A stretch of 64,000 bases of DNA from Clostridium estertheticum subsp. estertheticum (GTDB taxonomy: Bacteria; Bacillota; Clostridia; Clostridiales; Clostridiaceae). The stretch is taken from assembly GCF_001877035.1 (NCBI RefSeq), contig NZ_CP015756.1:3029001-3093000 (forward strand), read 5' to 3'. Within the stretch, counting starts at the first letter, position 1, and each line of letters begins with the position of its first letter. The notes under the pieces were generated by a model. That model worked only from the letters and a program-made list of their open reading frames with translations. It made no database searches and was not told where the DNA came from. A program made the position numbers and the translations under genes. Of the stretch, positions 15,585 to 23,175 are shown piece after piece.

Positions 15585-17519
15585 TTACATCACCTCAACT
15601 TTTAACTTTTTATCTTTACTAACAATTAAATTAATTACCTGGCTATCTACATCAATTATTTTATTTACAGATTCTTTGTTATCAATAAAAATTGGTGCAT
15701 TGACACCATAATGGGTGCACAGTGTATTTATAATATCTAATCCAGCATTAATCTTTGCAGCAGTATTCAGATTGCTAGTAAATGGAACTCCATTTATGCA
15801 AGGCTCACATACTTCTTCTAGTCCGCCGTTATTTTGGTTCCTGAACATTTTAAAAGTTACATATTTGAACTTAGAATTAACTGTCTCTTCCAATAGTTGT
15901 ACCTTAGTCCTTATAAATTCTTCAGATAATATTTCTATGCCCTCTAATTCAGCTATTTTCTCGCTTACCTTTAACTCTTCGGCTTTAAGCGTTTCAATTC
16001 TTTTTAAAGTTTTTTCATTAGCATCCTTAAACGCAAGTTGATTTTCAACTTCTTTTAAGCTTGTTTTTAACTCAACTTTCTTAGCATTTAATTCCGTGGT
16101 ATCTGCTGCTTTATAATTTTTAATTTTATTATCTAAGCCTTCAATTTCTGTTTTAATATCTTTAGTTTCAGAAGATTCGCCTACTGGTGCAGTTTTAAGT
16201 TCTTGCAATTCTTCTTTTTTTGCATCTAATGATTTTTGAATTAGTGCCTGATCTCCTTTTTGATCTTCTATTTCTTCATCCAGCTTCGTAATTTCTAGAT
16301 TTAATCTTACTATTTCTGCTTTAGTTGCCTTACCTTCAATAACATTTTTTTCTATTTTTTTAACTTTTTCTAAATTGAAGTTACCTTCTAGCTTTATTTT
16401 TTCGGCTTCTATATCCTCAGTTTCAAATTTCCGTTGACAGGTTGGACAAGTGCAACTATTTTCATCAAATTCAAACTTTAATTCCTTTATAGCTTTATAG
16501 GTTTCAAGTAATTTCTTTAATCTGGGGTCAAGTATATTAGCTATTTTATTTTTCTTTACACGTATAGAATCTGCATACTCAAGTACAACCCCATTTGAAT
16601 GTCTTACACTAGATTCTTTTGTCCGTATATCACTTTCTAATATTTCTCTTGGTTTATTCTTATTAGCATTAATCTTATATTCAAGATCCAATAACTCAGA
16701 TTCTTTTTCCCTAAATTCAGATTTTAAAGTATATAGGCCTTCATTTTCTTTACTTTTGTCTAGTAATTGAGCTTCAATACTTTTTATAGCGGATTCAGTA
16801 TCAGTTCTTTGAATTTCTAATGCATCAAAGTCAAACTCCTGGATGCTCTTAGTAGCTTCATCAATCCTAGTTGGCAATTTTATTCGGTCTTCTTTTAACT
16901 TATTAACTTTGCTCCTAGTCATTTTCATAAGTTCATTTACTGTATGCTCTATTAAATGTTTGCGAAGTGATTCAAGTTCTTTCTTAGAATCAAGTACAGT
17001 CATATTGTCTAAATCTCCAACTATTTCAGTTATAATTTCCATCCTTTTTTTCTTATCTAAACTAGCGAAATACGTTGGACTTGTAAGCAATTTAAAAGTA
17101 TCTTCATTTAGTAAGCTTCCTATATACTTTTTATACTCTGTGACCTTCATTGGAACATCATTTACGTAATACTCTGATTCGTGGCCTTTGAAGTCTAACT
17201 TAGAAGTACCCTTAATCTTAGTGTATTTTTCTTTATATATCCTTTTTAAAACTACTTGTTTACCATCTATATCCAATGTAGCTTCAATTACGGTTTCAAG
17301 GTTATGAATATGATTATTATTTGAATCTAATGGTTGTGCATCAAATTTAGCGCTATCCTTGCTATCTTTATCAAATAATAAGAAAGTAAATGCATCAGGT
17401 ATAGTTGTTTTTCCAGTTCCATTCTCTCCATAGATATTTGTAACTTTTCCAAATTTAATTAATTGTTCAGTAATACCTTTAAATTGGATGACTCTTAATT
17501 GTTCAATTATGATGTTCAT
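15585..17519 (-). CDS. Rad50/SbcC-like ATPase with zinc-hook motif
   Basis: 644-residue SMC-family ATPase. Walker A GENGTGKT at 31-38; two long coiled-coil arms (about 180-350 and 370-530) flank a CPTC zinc-hook motif at 358-361; the C-terminal lobe has an ABC-signature-like region and Walker B-like IFIDNKESV near 615. It is shorter than bacterial SbcC (about 1,000 aa), as usual for phage versions. No SbcD/Mre11 partner is encoded nearby. It leads the recombination operon: 100-aa protein, 90-aa protein, Bet, MBL hydrolase and SSB follow. It probably tethers or processes DNA ends for phage recombination. GGGGGAGGG precedes the ATG. Confidence 0.88.
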   Translation of the reverse strand: MNIIIEQLRVIQFKGITEQLIKFGKVTNIYGENGTGKTTIPDAFTFLLFDKDSKDSAKFDAQPLDSNNNHIHNLETVIEATLDIDGKQVVLKRIYKEKYTKIKGTSKLDFKGHESEYYVNDVPMKVTEYKKYIGSLLNEDTFKLLTSPTYFASLDKKKRMEIITEIVGDLDNMTVLDSKKELESLRKHLIEHTVNELMKMTRSKVNKLKEDRIKLPTRIDEATKSIQEFDFDALEIQRTDTESAIKSIEAQLLDKSKENEGLYTLKSEFREKESELLDLEYKINANKNKPREILESDIRTKESSVRHSNGVVLEYADSIRVKKNKIANILDPRLKKLLETYKAIKELKFEFDENSCTCPTCQRKFETEDIEAEKIKLEGNFNLEKVKKIEKNVIEGKATKAEIVRLNLEITKLDEEIEDQKGDQALIQKSLDAKKEELQELKTAPVGESSETKDIKTEIEGLDNKIKNYKAADTTELNAKKVELKTSLKEVENQLAFKDANEKTLKRIETLKAEELKVSEKIAELEGIEILSEEFIRTKVQLLEETVNSKFKYVTFKMFRNQNNGGLEEVCEPCINGVPFTSNLNTAAKINAGLDIINTLCTHYGVNAPIFIDNKESVNKIIDVDSQVINLIVSKDKKLKVEVM

Positions 17520-17542
17520 TTATATATTCCCTCCCCCAAGTT

Positions 17543-17797
17543 TTATAGAAGTTTACTTTTGCCAATATCTTTCAAACAACTTTTACAAATATTTTTTCCT
17601 TTATAGTTAACTAGATCATTATTGTTCTCACCACAAAGTATGCAGTCAGGTGTATATTTTTTAAGAATTATAGTATCATCCTCTGTATATATTTCTAAAG
17701 CATCTTTAATAGCTATACCCAAAGTTCTTCTTAATTCTATTGGAATAACTACTCTTCCTAACTCGTCCACTTTTCTTACTATTCCTGTACTTTTCAT
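17543..17797 (-). CDS. AbrB-type regulator with C-terminal zinc ribbon
   Basis: 84 residues. The N-terminal swapped-hairpin DNA-binding domain is clear (STGIVRKVDELGRVVIPIEL, residues 3-22); the C-terminus carries two CxxC pairs (CILCGENN and CKSCLKD), predicted to bind zinc. ATG at 17797 is preferred because AAGGAG is 10 bases away, while it almost touches an upstream ATG at 17806. A transition-state-type regulator in the early phage region could control phage early genes or interfere with host AbrB/SpoVT regulation; both are inference. Confidence 0.88.
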   Translation of the reverse strand: MKSTGIVRKVDELGRVVIPIELRRTLGIAIKDALEIYTEDDTIILKKYTPDCILCGENNNDLVNYKGKNICKSCLKDIGKSKLL

Positions 17798-17856
17798 AAT
17801 TAACATTCTCCTTTTAATTTGTTTTTTAATTTATTTTTTCTAAAACTTTGTTTGTT

Positions 17857-17940
17857 TTATATTTTTATTGCCCTGTTGGATCCTATACACCATTGCGATG
17901 CTATGTGGTTATCTTTATTAAAATATAATTATTTGACTAT
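17857..17940 (-). repeat. Copy 1 of a duplicated 3' element
   Basis: This 84-bp segment immediately follows the stop codon of the HTH gene at 17937 and is clearly related to the segment after the paralogous gene (18391-18475). Shared blocks include TTTATATTTTTATTGCCCT, GTTGG, TACACC-TTGCG-TG and the gene-end sequence TGACTAT. It indicates duplication of gene plus 3' region. Confidence 0.6.
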
Positions 17941-18311
17941 AGATTTATCATTTTTGTTGATGCACTCAAAATGATTGCTCTTACATCTTCATATGTTGCG
18001 ATTTTCTGTTTTAGTGCTTCGATTTCTCGCTCTAATTTTTTTCTTTCAATGGGGGAAAATCTTTCTAACTTAGTACCTTCCAGTTCTTCAATTTGTTGAA
18101 GATTAAACCTTATCCCAGGAACTCCTTTTACCGCTGTTATGATTCCAGCCTTTCTGCAATTCTCTACCGCTCTTACAGTTAACTGCCATCTACCGGCAAT
18201 ATCTTGCTGTGTTAGCAATTTATACTCCACTCCTTCCTTTGGTAACACTTCTTTAATAGTCTCATTAATAATTTTTATTAAATCATCCTTGCTAATATCC
18301 ATATAATTCAC
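17937..18311 (-). CDS. HTH_17/excisionase-type DNA-binding protein, paralog 2
   Basis: 124 residues: an N-terminal extension, then a MerR/excisionase-like winged helix (LTQQDIAGRWQLTVRAVENC, about 31-50), then ELEGTKLERFSPIERKKLER and a coiled-coil tail. About half of its residues match the next gene upstream (18472-18792), including the whole ELEGTKLE-FSP block, so the two arose by duplication. The ribosome binding site AGGAG at its start lies in a possible hairpin (CACAC near 18340 with GTGTG near 18312). Likely an early regulator or excision factor. Confidence 0.75.
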   Translation of the reverse strand: MNYMDISKDDLIKIINETIKEVLPKEGVEYKLLTQQDIAGRWQLTVRAVENCRKAGIITAVKGVPGIRFNLQQIEELEGTKLERFSPIERKKLEREIEALKQKIATYEDVRAIILSASTKMINL

Positions 18312-18390
18312 ACTCCTATTAAGTTTTCAATAGTGTGTGTGTTTAATTAGAAATTTATTATTTATATCTTCATTACTTTTCTTTTTTTTA

Positions 18391-18475
18391 TATTTTTATT
18401 GCCCTCTGTTGGGGAGCCTGTACACCCTTGCGGTGTAACTGGGTTAGAATTATCAAGATATGATTATATGACTAT
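18391..18475 (-). repeat. Copy 2 of a duplicated 3' element with hairpin
   Basis: It follows the stop of the upstream paralog (18472-18792) and matches 17857-17940. In this copy TACACC and GGTGTA form a perfect 6-bp stem with loop CTTGC; the stem is partly decayed in copy 1. There is no U-tract, so it may be a processing or regulatory RNA element rather than a terminator. Confidence 0.55.
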
Positions 18476-18792
18476 GCTTCCTTTGAATAGATACCTTCTG
18501 CACCTATTGATAACATTCTTGTGATTTTTAATTTTAAATCTGCTATTTCTTTATCCCTCAATTCAACTATTATGTTTCTACTTTCCAACTCTTTTTCAAG
18601 TTTCTTTCTTTGTAATGGAGAAAACTTTTCAAGTTTAGTACCTTCTAGCTCTGCAATATGTTGCGGTGAGAATCTTATTACCGGCATCCCTTTACATGCT
18701 GTTAGAGTTCCCTCTCTTCTCCAGTTATCTATTGATGTTTCAGTTACTTGCCATCGTTCCGCTAAATCCTTTTTAGTTAAAAGCCTGTCCAT
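18472..18792 (-). CDS. HTH_17/excisionase-type DNA-binding protein, paralog 1
   Basis: 106 residues: winged-helix N-terminus (LLTKKDLAERWQVTETSIDN, residues 4-23) with the GRWQ/ERWQ core, recognition segment NWRREGTLTA, conserved ELEGTKLEKFSPLQRKKLE linker and a helical C-terminus. Domain architecture resembles phage excisionase or early regulators that bind as small winged helices. Its ATG overlaps the stop codon of a 23-codon open frame (TAATG). Together with its paralog and the Cro-like gene it forms the first genes of the lytic operon. Confidence 0.78.
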   Translation of the reverse strand: MDRLLTKKDLAERWQVTETSIDNWRREGTLTACKGMPVIRFSPQHIAELEGTKLEKFSPLQRKKLEKELESRNIIVELRDKEIADLKLKITRMLSIGAEGIYSKEA

Positions 18793-18863
18793 TACTTGCC
18801 CTCATTTTTTATACTATCCAATAATTTAAGTAGTAGTTCAGTGTATTCAACATCTTTTTTCAT
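18792..18863 (-). CDS. 23-codon open frame coupled to the HTH gene
   Basis: Encodes MKKDVEYTELLLKLLDSIKN plus three residues. Its ATG (18863) overlaps the 3' end of the Cro-like gene in another frame and is preceded by GGAGGAGAC about 10 bases away; its stop overlaps the ATG of the downstream HTH gene. It may be a real micro-protein, or only a translation-coupling device. Confidence 0.4.
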   Translation of the reverse strand: MKKDVEYTELLLKLLDSIKNEGK

Positions 18864-19062
18864 TTGATTTTGTCTCCTCCCATGCTTTTAAAATTAGTAA
18901 CGGTTCAATATTGAATTTTTTTGAAAGCTTTTCAATTCTTCCTGCATTCATCTTTCCTTTCCCTTTTTCAATGTTGCTGTACTGTTGCCTGCTGATTTCA
19001 AGTATTTCAGCTAATTTCATTAATTTTATCCCGTTGTCTAGCCTAAGCTGCTTAAGATCCAT
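18847..19062 (-). CDS. Cro-like XRE-family regulator
   Basis: 71-residue helix-turn-helix protein of the Cro/CI (XRE) class: LMKLAEILEISRQQYSNIEKGKG contains the two DNA-binding helices. It is the first gene of the leftward (lytic) operon, divergent from the CI-like repressor across a region with palindromic operators. It should repress the lysogenic promoter at low occupancy. GAGGGGAAC precedes the ATG. Confidence 0.85.
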   Translation of the reverse strand: MDLKQLRLDNGIKLMKLAEILEISRQQYSNIEKGKGKMNAGRIEKLSKKFNIEPLLILKAWEETKSNEKRC

Positions 19063-19109
19063 TTCGTTCCCCTCCTTTGCTTCATCCGATACATTTATAA
19101 TAACTGTAA

Positions 19110-19125
19110 TTTGCTTTTTAGCAAA
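19110..19125. promoter_or_regulatory. Operator candidate at the lytic promoter
   Basis: TTTGCT and AGCAAA form a perfect inverted repeat around TTTT. It overlaps the likely -35 region of the promoter for the Cro-like gene. The half-site (TTTGC) is shared with the operator at 19212-19228, as expected for CI/Cro binding sites. Confidence 0.65.
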
Positions 19126-19211
19126 CTCTTATATTTTACCATTTAACCACATTGTCGCATACATTCTCTAATAAGCTCGGATTATATCGAATTTAATCAC
19201 ATTTTCTTTTT

Positions 19212-19228
19212 GGCAAATTTAGTTTGCC
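19212..19228. promoter_or_regulatory. Operator candidate near the repressor promoter
   Basis: GGCAAA and TTTGCC form a 6-bp inverted repeat around TTTAG, just upstream of the -35 box of the repressor gene. It shares its half-site with 19110-19125. Confidence 0.65.
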
Positions 19229-19231
19229 TAC

Positions 19232-19259
19232 TTTACATTTATGTAAAATCATATATAAT
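19232..19259 (+). promoter_or_regulatory. Promoter of the CI-like repressor gene
   Basis: TTTACA (19232-19237), a 16-base spacer and TATAAT (19254-19259). The -35 box is part of another perfect palindrome, TTTACAT-TT-ATGTAAA (19232-19247), which could allow autoregulation. Confidence 0.65.
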
Positions 19260-19278
19260 GGTAATTGAGGTGATTGTG

Positions 19279-19686
19279 TTGACAATAGTTGATAGATTAA
19301 AAAAATTTAAAAGCGAATTAGGCTTAGAGAACAATAAAGAAATGGCTACTCTATTAAAAATAGGTGAATCATTTTACAGTTCAATTGAGAGTGGTAAGAA
19401 GCCAGTGAGCAAAAACGTTTTACAGAGATTAGTAGTTTTATCTAAGCTTCCTGAGGAATATTGGAAATATGGAATAACTGATGAAGTGGAACTAATAGAA
19501 AAAAGAGAAGAGTTTAAATGTTTAAAGGATGCCATAAATCAATTAAGCAATATTGGGTTATTAAAAAGCGGTAGTAAAGATTTTAGTTCTTCTGTTGAAG
19601 AAGTTTTAATTGCTGCAATGAAAGCAGATGTGACACATATATTAGAAAAGCAAAAAATAAAAAAAGAAGCTATTAAGGAGGATTAA
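19279..19686 (+). CDS. CI-like phage repressor (XRE family)
   Basis: About 135 residues starting MTIVDRLKKFKSELGL if the TTG at 19279 is used; GAGG lies 8 bases before it. A GTG at 19276 is the alternative, and the longer open frame has no binding site. An XRE helix-turn-helix occupies about residues 12-45 (NKEMATLLKIGESFYSSIES); the C-terminal part is helical, with no LexA-like protease dyad, so inactivation would need an antirepressor or another route. Divergent from the Cro-like gene and followed closely by the integrase gene, the usual lysogeny module. Confidence 0.8.
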   Translation: MTIVDRLKKFKSELGLENNKEMATLLKIGESFYSSIESGKKPVSKNVLQRLVVLSKLPEEYWKYGITDEVELIEKREEFKCLKDAINQLSNIGLLKSGSKDFSSSVEEVLIAAMKADVTHILEKQKIKKEAIKED

Positions 19687-19691
19687 TTTAT

Positions 19692-20768
19692 TTGGAACAT
19701 AATATTACTTATAGACAAAAAGACAAAGGTTGGCAATTTATAATAAGTTATAAAGATATTGATAATAAGTGGAAACAGAAAAGCAAGCAAGGCTTTAAAA
19801 CTAAGAGAGATGCCAAACCTATTGCTGAAAAGATGTTAGAAGATTTAGAGTCTAGCATTAAAAATAATGTAGATGTAGACGGTGCAAATCAAACCTTTAA
19901 GGAAGTCTCTAAAATGTATTTAAAGCATAGCAATTTATATAAGGAATATAATACAGTGAAGGCTTCTGAAAATACCTTTTCTAAATTTAAGTGTCTAAAT
20001 TCTATTAAAATAAAAGATATACAGAAAATTGATATTCAAGGTGTCGTAGATAAATTAGTTAAAGAAGGTTTAAAGCAAAGTACAATTACATCACATGTAG
20101 TAAGGTTAAATACTTTTTTAAAATATGTTAAGGAAGATCTAAATATAATTGTAAACTTACCGACCGAAAAAATAAAAGTACCTAAGGAAAAAAATAAAAC
20201 TAATAAAAAAGCACTTACTAAACCAGAACTTGATAAACTTTTAAATGATTTAATAAACAATAAATTTTATATAGTAGCTTTTATAGCTTCCAATACAGGA
20301 ATAAGGTTAGGTGAAATACTTGGTCTTACTTGGAATGATCTAGACGAAATAAATCTAACATTAGATGTTAATAAGCAATGGAAGGTACTTGAAAAAAATA
20401 AACCCTCTACATTTGGCACATTAAAGAGCAAAAATTCATATAGGACAGTACCAATATCAAGTAAAACATTAAATGCATTAAAATTTTACAAAAAAAATAA
20501 CCCTACTGATCTTAAGAATAGGATAGCACCATTTAACAGTGCAAGCATTTTTAAATATTTAAATCCTAAGTTGAGAGAACTTGCTGATATTAGCCTACAT
20601 GAGTTAAGACATACTTATGCAACTTTGTTGATAGCGGATGGGATGGATTTTAAAACAGCTGCTAAGTTGTTGGGGCATGATGTTCAAGAAACTTATAGAA
20701 CCTATTCCCATGTAACAAGTGATATGCTTAAAAATGCTGCTAAAAGAATAGACAAAATTTTTAAGTAA
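19692..20768 (+). CDS. int: Tyrosine-type phage integrase
   Basis: 358-residue integrase. An N-terminal arm-binding domain (about 5-50) is followed by a SAM-like core-binding domain (about 68-150) and the catalytic domain with R205 (TGIRLGE), K245/K247 (LKSKNSYR), H303 and R306 (LHELRHT), H329 (LGHD) and nucleophile Y338 (RTYSHV). All catalytic residues are intact, so it should be active. Start is TTG at 19692 with GGAGG 10 bases upstream. It ends 66 bases before the truncated host ATPase gene and so marks the prophage end. Confidence 0.95.
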   Translation: MEHNITYRQKDKGWQFIISYKDIDNKWKQKSKQGFKTKRDAKPIAEKMLEDLESSIKNNVDVDGANQTFKEVSKMYLKHSNLYKEYNTVKASENTFSKFKCLNSIKIKDIQKIDIQGVVDKLVKEGLKQSTITSHVVRLNTFLKYVKEDLNIIVNLPTEKIKVPKEKNKTNKKALTKPELDKLLNDLINNKFYIVAFIASNTGIRLGEILGLTWNDLDEINLTLDVNKQWKVLEKNKPSTFGTLKSKNSYRTVPISSKTLNALKFYKKNNPTDLKNRIAPFNSASIFKYLNPKLRELADISLHELRHTYATLLIADGMDFKTAAKLLGHDVQETYRTYSHVTSDMLKNAAKRIDKIFK

Positions 20769-20860
20769 TTTTTTTTCACTTTATTTTTGACGAATCTTTT
20801 GACGAATGTATCTAAACCCCAGTAAATTCAGTGCTTAACAAACTATATAAGTATCCTGCC
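20769..20860. other. Prophage-chromosome junction (att site region)
   Basis: The integrase stop is followed by two direct copies of TTTTGACGAAT (20785-20795 and 20797-20807), candidates for integrase arm sites, and then by the interrupted ATPase gene. Host-like coding sequence ends at the Arg-Gln-Asp codons (20853-20861); the next codons, Thr-Tyr-Ile-Val-Cys and stop, are phage-derived. The crossover core therefore lies at or just inside about 20853-20880. The partner site lies beyond position 1. Confidence 0.75.
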
Positions 20861-21992
20861 TTAAAATGCTCCTAAGCCCTATTGAAAAAGTTAGGCCTGC
20901 CTTGTTGTTTACGTTTACTTGATTAATTCCAGGCATATTATATTCTATTGGATCCTCTATTGTAACTATATTCTTAGTTTTACTATTAATTTCATTTAGT
21001 AGTGCATATAATGTTGTTGATTTTCCACTTCCTGTAGGTCCTGCTACTATTATCATTCCATGAGAAAGTTTTAATACATTTTTTAAAAGAAGAACCTTCT
21101 CCTTACTAAAACCTAATGAGTCCAAATTAATAAATCTTTCTACTTTGTATAAAACCCTTATAACTAACTTCTCGCCATACATTGTAGGCAATGAAGATAC
21201 CCTAAAGTCATAATCTATACCGTCTATATTTTCTGTCATCTTCCCATCTAGCGGAGTTAATTTTGTAGCTATATCCATGTTGGCCATTATCTTTAATCTT
21301 GTGCATAAGGATTTATATACATTTTTAGGGACTTTATTTATTTCATTTAAGATACCATCTACTCTCATGCGAATTAAAGCGAAATCCTTAAAAGGCTCTA
21401 GATGAATATCACTAGCTTCTGCATTTATGGCCCTCTTTAACAAAGAATTCGTTATCCTTATAACCGGCGCGTTCTCAGCCCCAAATGTAGAAGACTTATC
21501 TTCATTATTCTGTTTGCTTTCTAAATTATATTCTTTTTTCATTTCTTCAACTGCAACATCTACAATTTGTTTTGCATAACAGTTCTCAATAGCCTCTGCG
21601 ATATGACTAGTCAGATCGAAAAAGACCTTAATCTTTTTATTTGTTATAAATCTTAGTTCATCAATAACTGTTATCTCGAATGGATTTGAAAAGGCAACAT
21701 ATACCTCATTGTTATTATCATAAAAGGGTATTAAATTGTACCTAGTAGCGACCTCCTTTGATATTAAGTTAAAGACTTCATCCTTTATACATGCAGAATC
21801 TAAATCGATATACGATATTCCAAAATTAATCTCCATTACAGAAATAACTTCCTTTAGATCTATTTTTTCGTCATTCATAATAATTTGCTCTTCGCTGCAC
21901 CTATTTAAAATTGAAACTTGCTTTACTTCATTGTATTGCCTTGTGTTAATAAGTTTTTTGTCTAATAATATTTGAAGCAAATTTTTTTTCAT
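20835..21992 (-). pseudogene. pilB: Type IV pilus/type II secretion assembly ATPase, truncated by the prophage
   Basis: The protein keeps the N-terminal PilB/GspE domain (about 1-130), the N2 domain, Walker A GPTGSGKST (318-326) and the Asp box IEDPIEY (about 345). It ends at residue 380 with LRSILRQD plus five foreign residues. Normal family members continue for about 170-190 residues with Walker B (usually PDxIMxGEIRD directly after RQD), the His box and a tetracysteine motif; all are missing. The break coincides with the prophage end, so the gene is disrupted by integration and would be restored by excision. GGAGAGG precedes the ATG. It could also be called gspE or comGA-like. Confidence 0.9.
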
Positions 21993-22095
21993 GGTATTTT
22001 ACCTCTCCTGATCCGTAAAATTTATAAATGCTATTCTATTTGTAATCATTGTCAATTTTAGGAATTTTATTCACTTCTTCAGAAATAATTTCCAT

Positions 22096-22131
22096 AAAAA
22101 AACAACTGTACTATTATTACATAGACAGTTG
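22096..22131 (-). terminator. Rho-independent terminator of dapF
   Basis: Minus-strand CAACTGT pairs with ACAGTTG, inner arms CTAT and ATAG extend the stem, and TTTTTTT follows. It lies directly after the dapF stop codon, separating dapF from the pilB-like gene. Confidence 0.85.
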
Positions 22132-22139
22132 CGTATAAG

Positions 22140-22970
22140 TTATGTCGTTAAAAATTGTCCTTTAAAAACAGTTTCTGCGGGGCCTTCCATTAAAACCTCA
22201 CCTTTAATAATTTCTATATTAAGTATTCCACCCGGAACTTGCACTTCGACTTTCCCCTCTGTATATCCTAATCTATTGGCTGCTACCACTGCCGCACAAC
22301 TACCAGTACCACACGCAAGCGTCGGTCCTGCACCCCTTTCCCAAGTCTTAACTCTTATCCTGTTTTTGTCCACTATTTCACAAAAATTTACATTTGTTTT
22401 CTGCGGAAATAGACTGTTATTCTCAATAACTTTCCCCTCGCAAACTTCATAATCTTCAAGTTTTCCGAAAACAATAGTATGTGGAACCCCCATAAGTAAT
22501 GATGTAATATAATAGTCCTTATTATTAGTGTCTAACTTCTTATTTATTATTTCGCTAGATGATAAAGCTGGAATGCTTATAGGATTAAAATTATATTTCC
22601 CCATATTTATAGTAACACCTTTGAACTCTCCATCGCAAACACAAATACTTGCAAGCTTTACTCCATCACCGGTCTCAATTTTTATGTTCTCACTTAATAC
22701 GTATTTTTTCTCAAATATATATTTAGCGAAGCACCTAATACCGTTTCCACACATAGAAGCATAAGAACCATCAGCATTAATAATTATCATCTGAATATCC
22801 GCTATAGTACTTTTTCTAACCACTAAAATTCCATCAGCACCTATTCCATAATGCCTATCACAAAGCTTTTTAGAAAGTACCCCTAGATCATTATATTTTT
22901 CCTCTAAATCTTCAATAACAATAAAATCATTTCCTGTTCCCTGCATTTTAGTAAAATTTATAATTTCCAT
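22140..22970 (-). CDS. dapF: Diaminopimelate epimerase
   Basis: 276-residue cytosolic enzyme converting LL- to meso-diaminopimelate for lysine and peptidoglycan synthesis. The start MEIINFTKMQGTGNDF is the family N-terminus; the two catalytic cysteines lie in MCGNGIRC (about residue 73) and LACGTGSC (about 218). ATG at 22970 has GAGGAG upstream; the longer open frame adds 25 unrelated residues. The meso-DAP specificity fits the DNPR motif of MurE in the same window. It is divergent from rqcH. Confidence 0.97.
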   Translation of the reverse strand: MEIINFTKMQGTGNDFIVIEDLEEKYNDLGVLSKKLCDRHYGIGADGILVVRKSTIADIQMIIINADGSYASMCGNGIRCFAKYIFEKKYVLSENIKIETGDGVKLASICVCDGEFKGVTINMGKYNFNPISIPALSSSEIINKKLDTNNKDYYITSLLMGVPHTIVFGKLEDYEVCEGKVIENNSLFPQKTNVNFCEIVDKNRIRVKTWERGAGPTLACGTGSCAAVVAANRLGYTEGKVEVQVPGGILNIEIIKGEVLMEGPAETVFKGQFLTT

Positions 22971-23175
22971 ATAACTCCTCCTCGTATACCGTGACTTTTC
23001 ATTAATTTTCTTTAATGGTATACTATTATTAGTAATATATCTCATACTACGCTGAATACATAAAGCTTACCTAAAAGATAATATATTATATATAATAGTA
23101 TATAATATAATGTATTATTTACAAAGTAAAAATAAAATTTATAATGATAAAACAAACTGAAAGGATGATATATAT

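Noticed and set aside
20835-21992. Possibility that the ATPase is a naturally short protein
   Set aside because: The protein ends inside a conserved motif, lacks Walker B and downstream domains, and the break coincides with the integrase end of the prophage.
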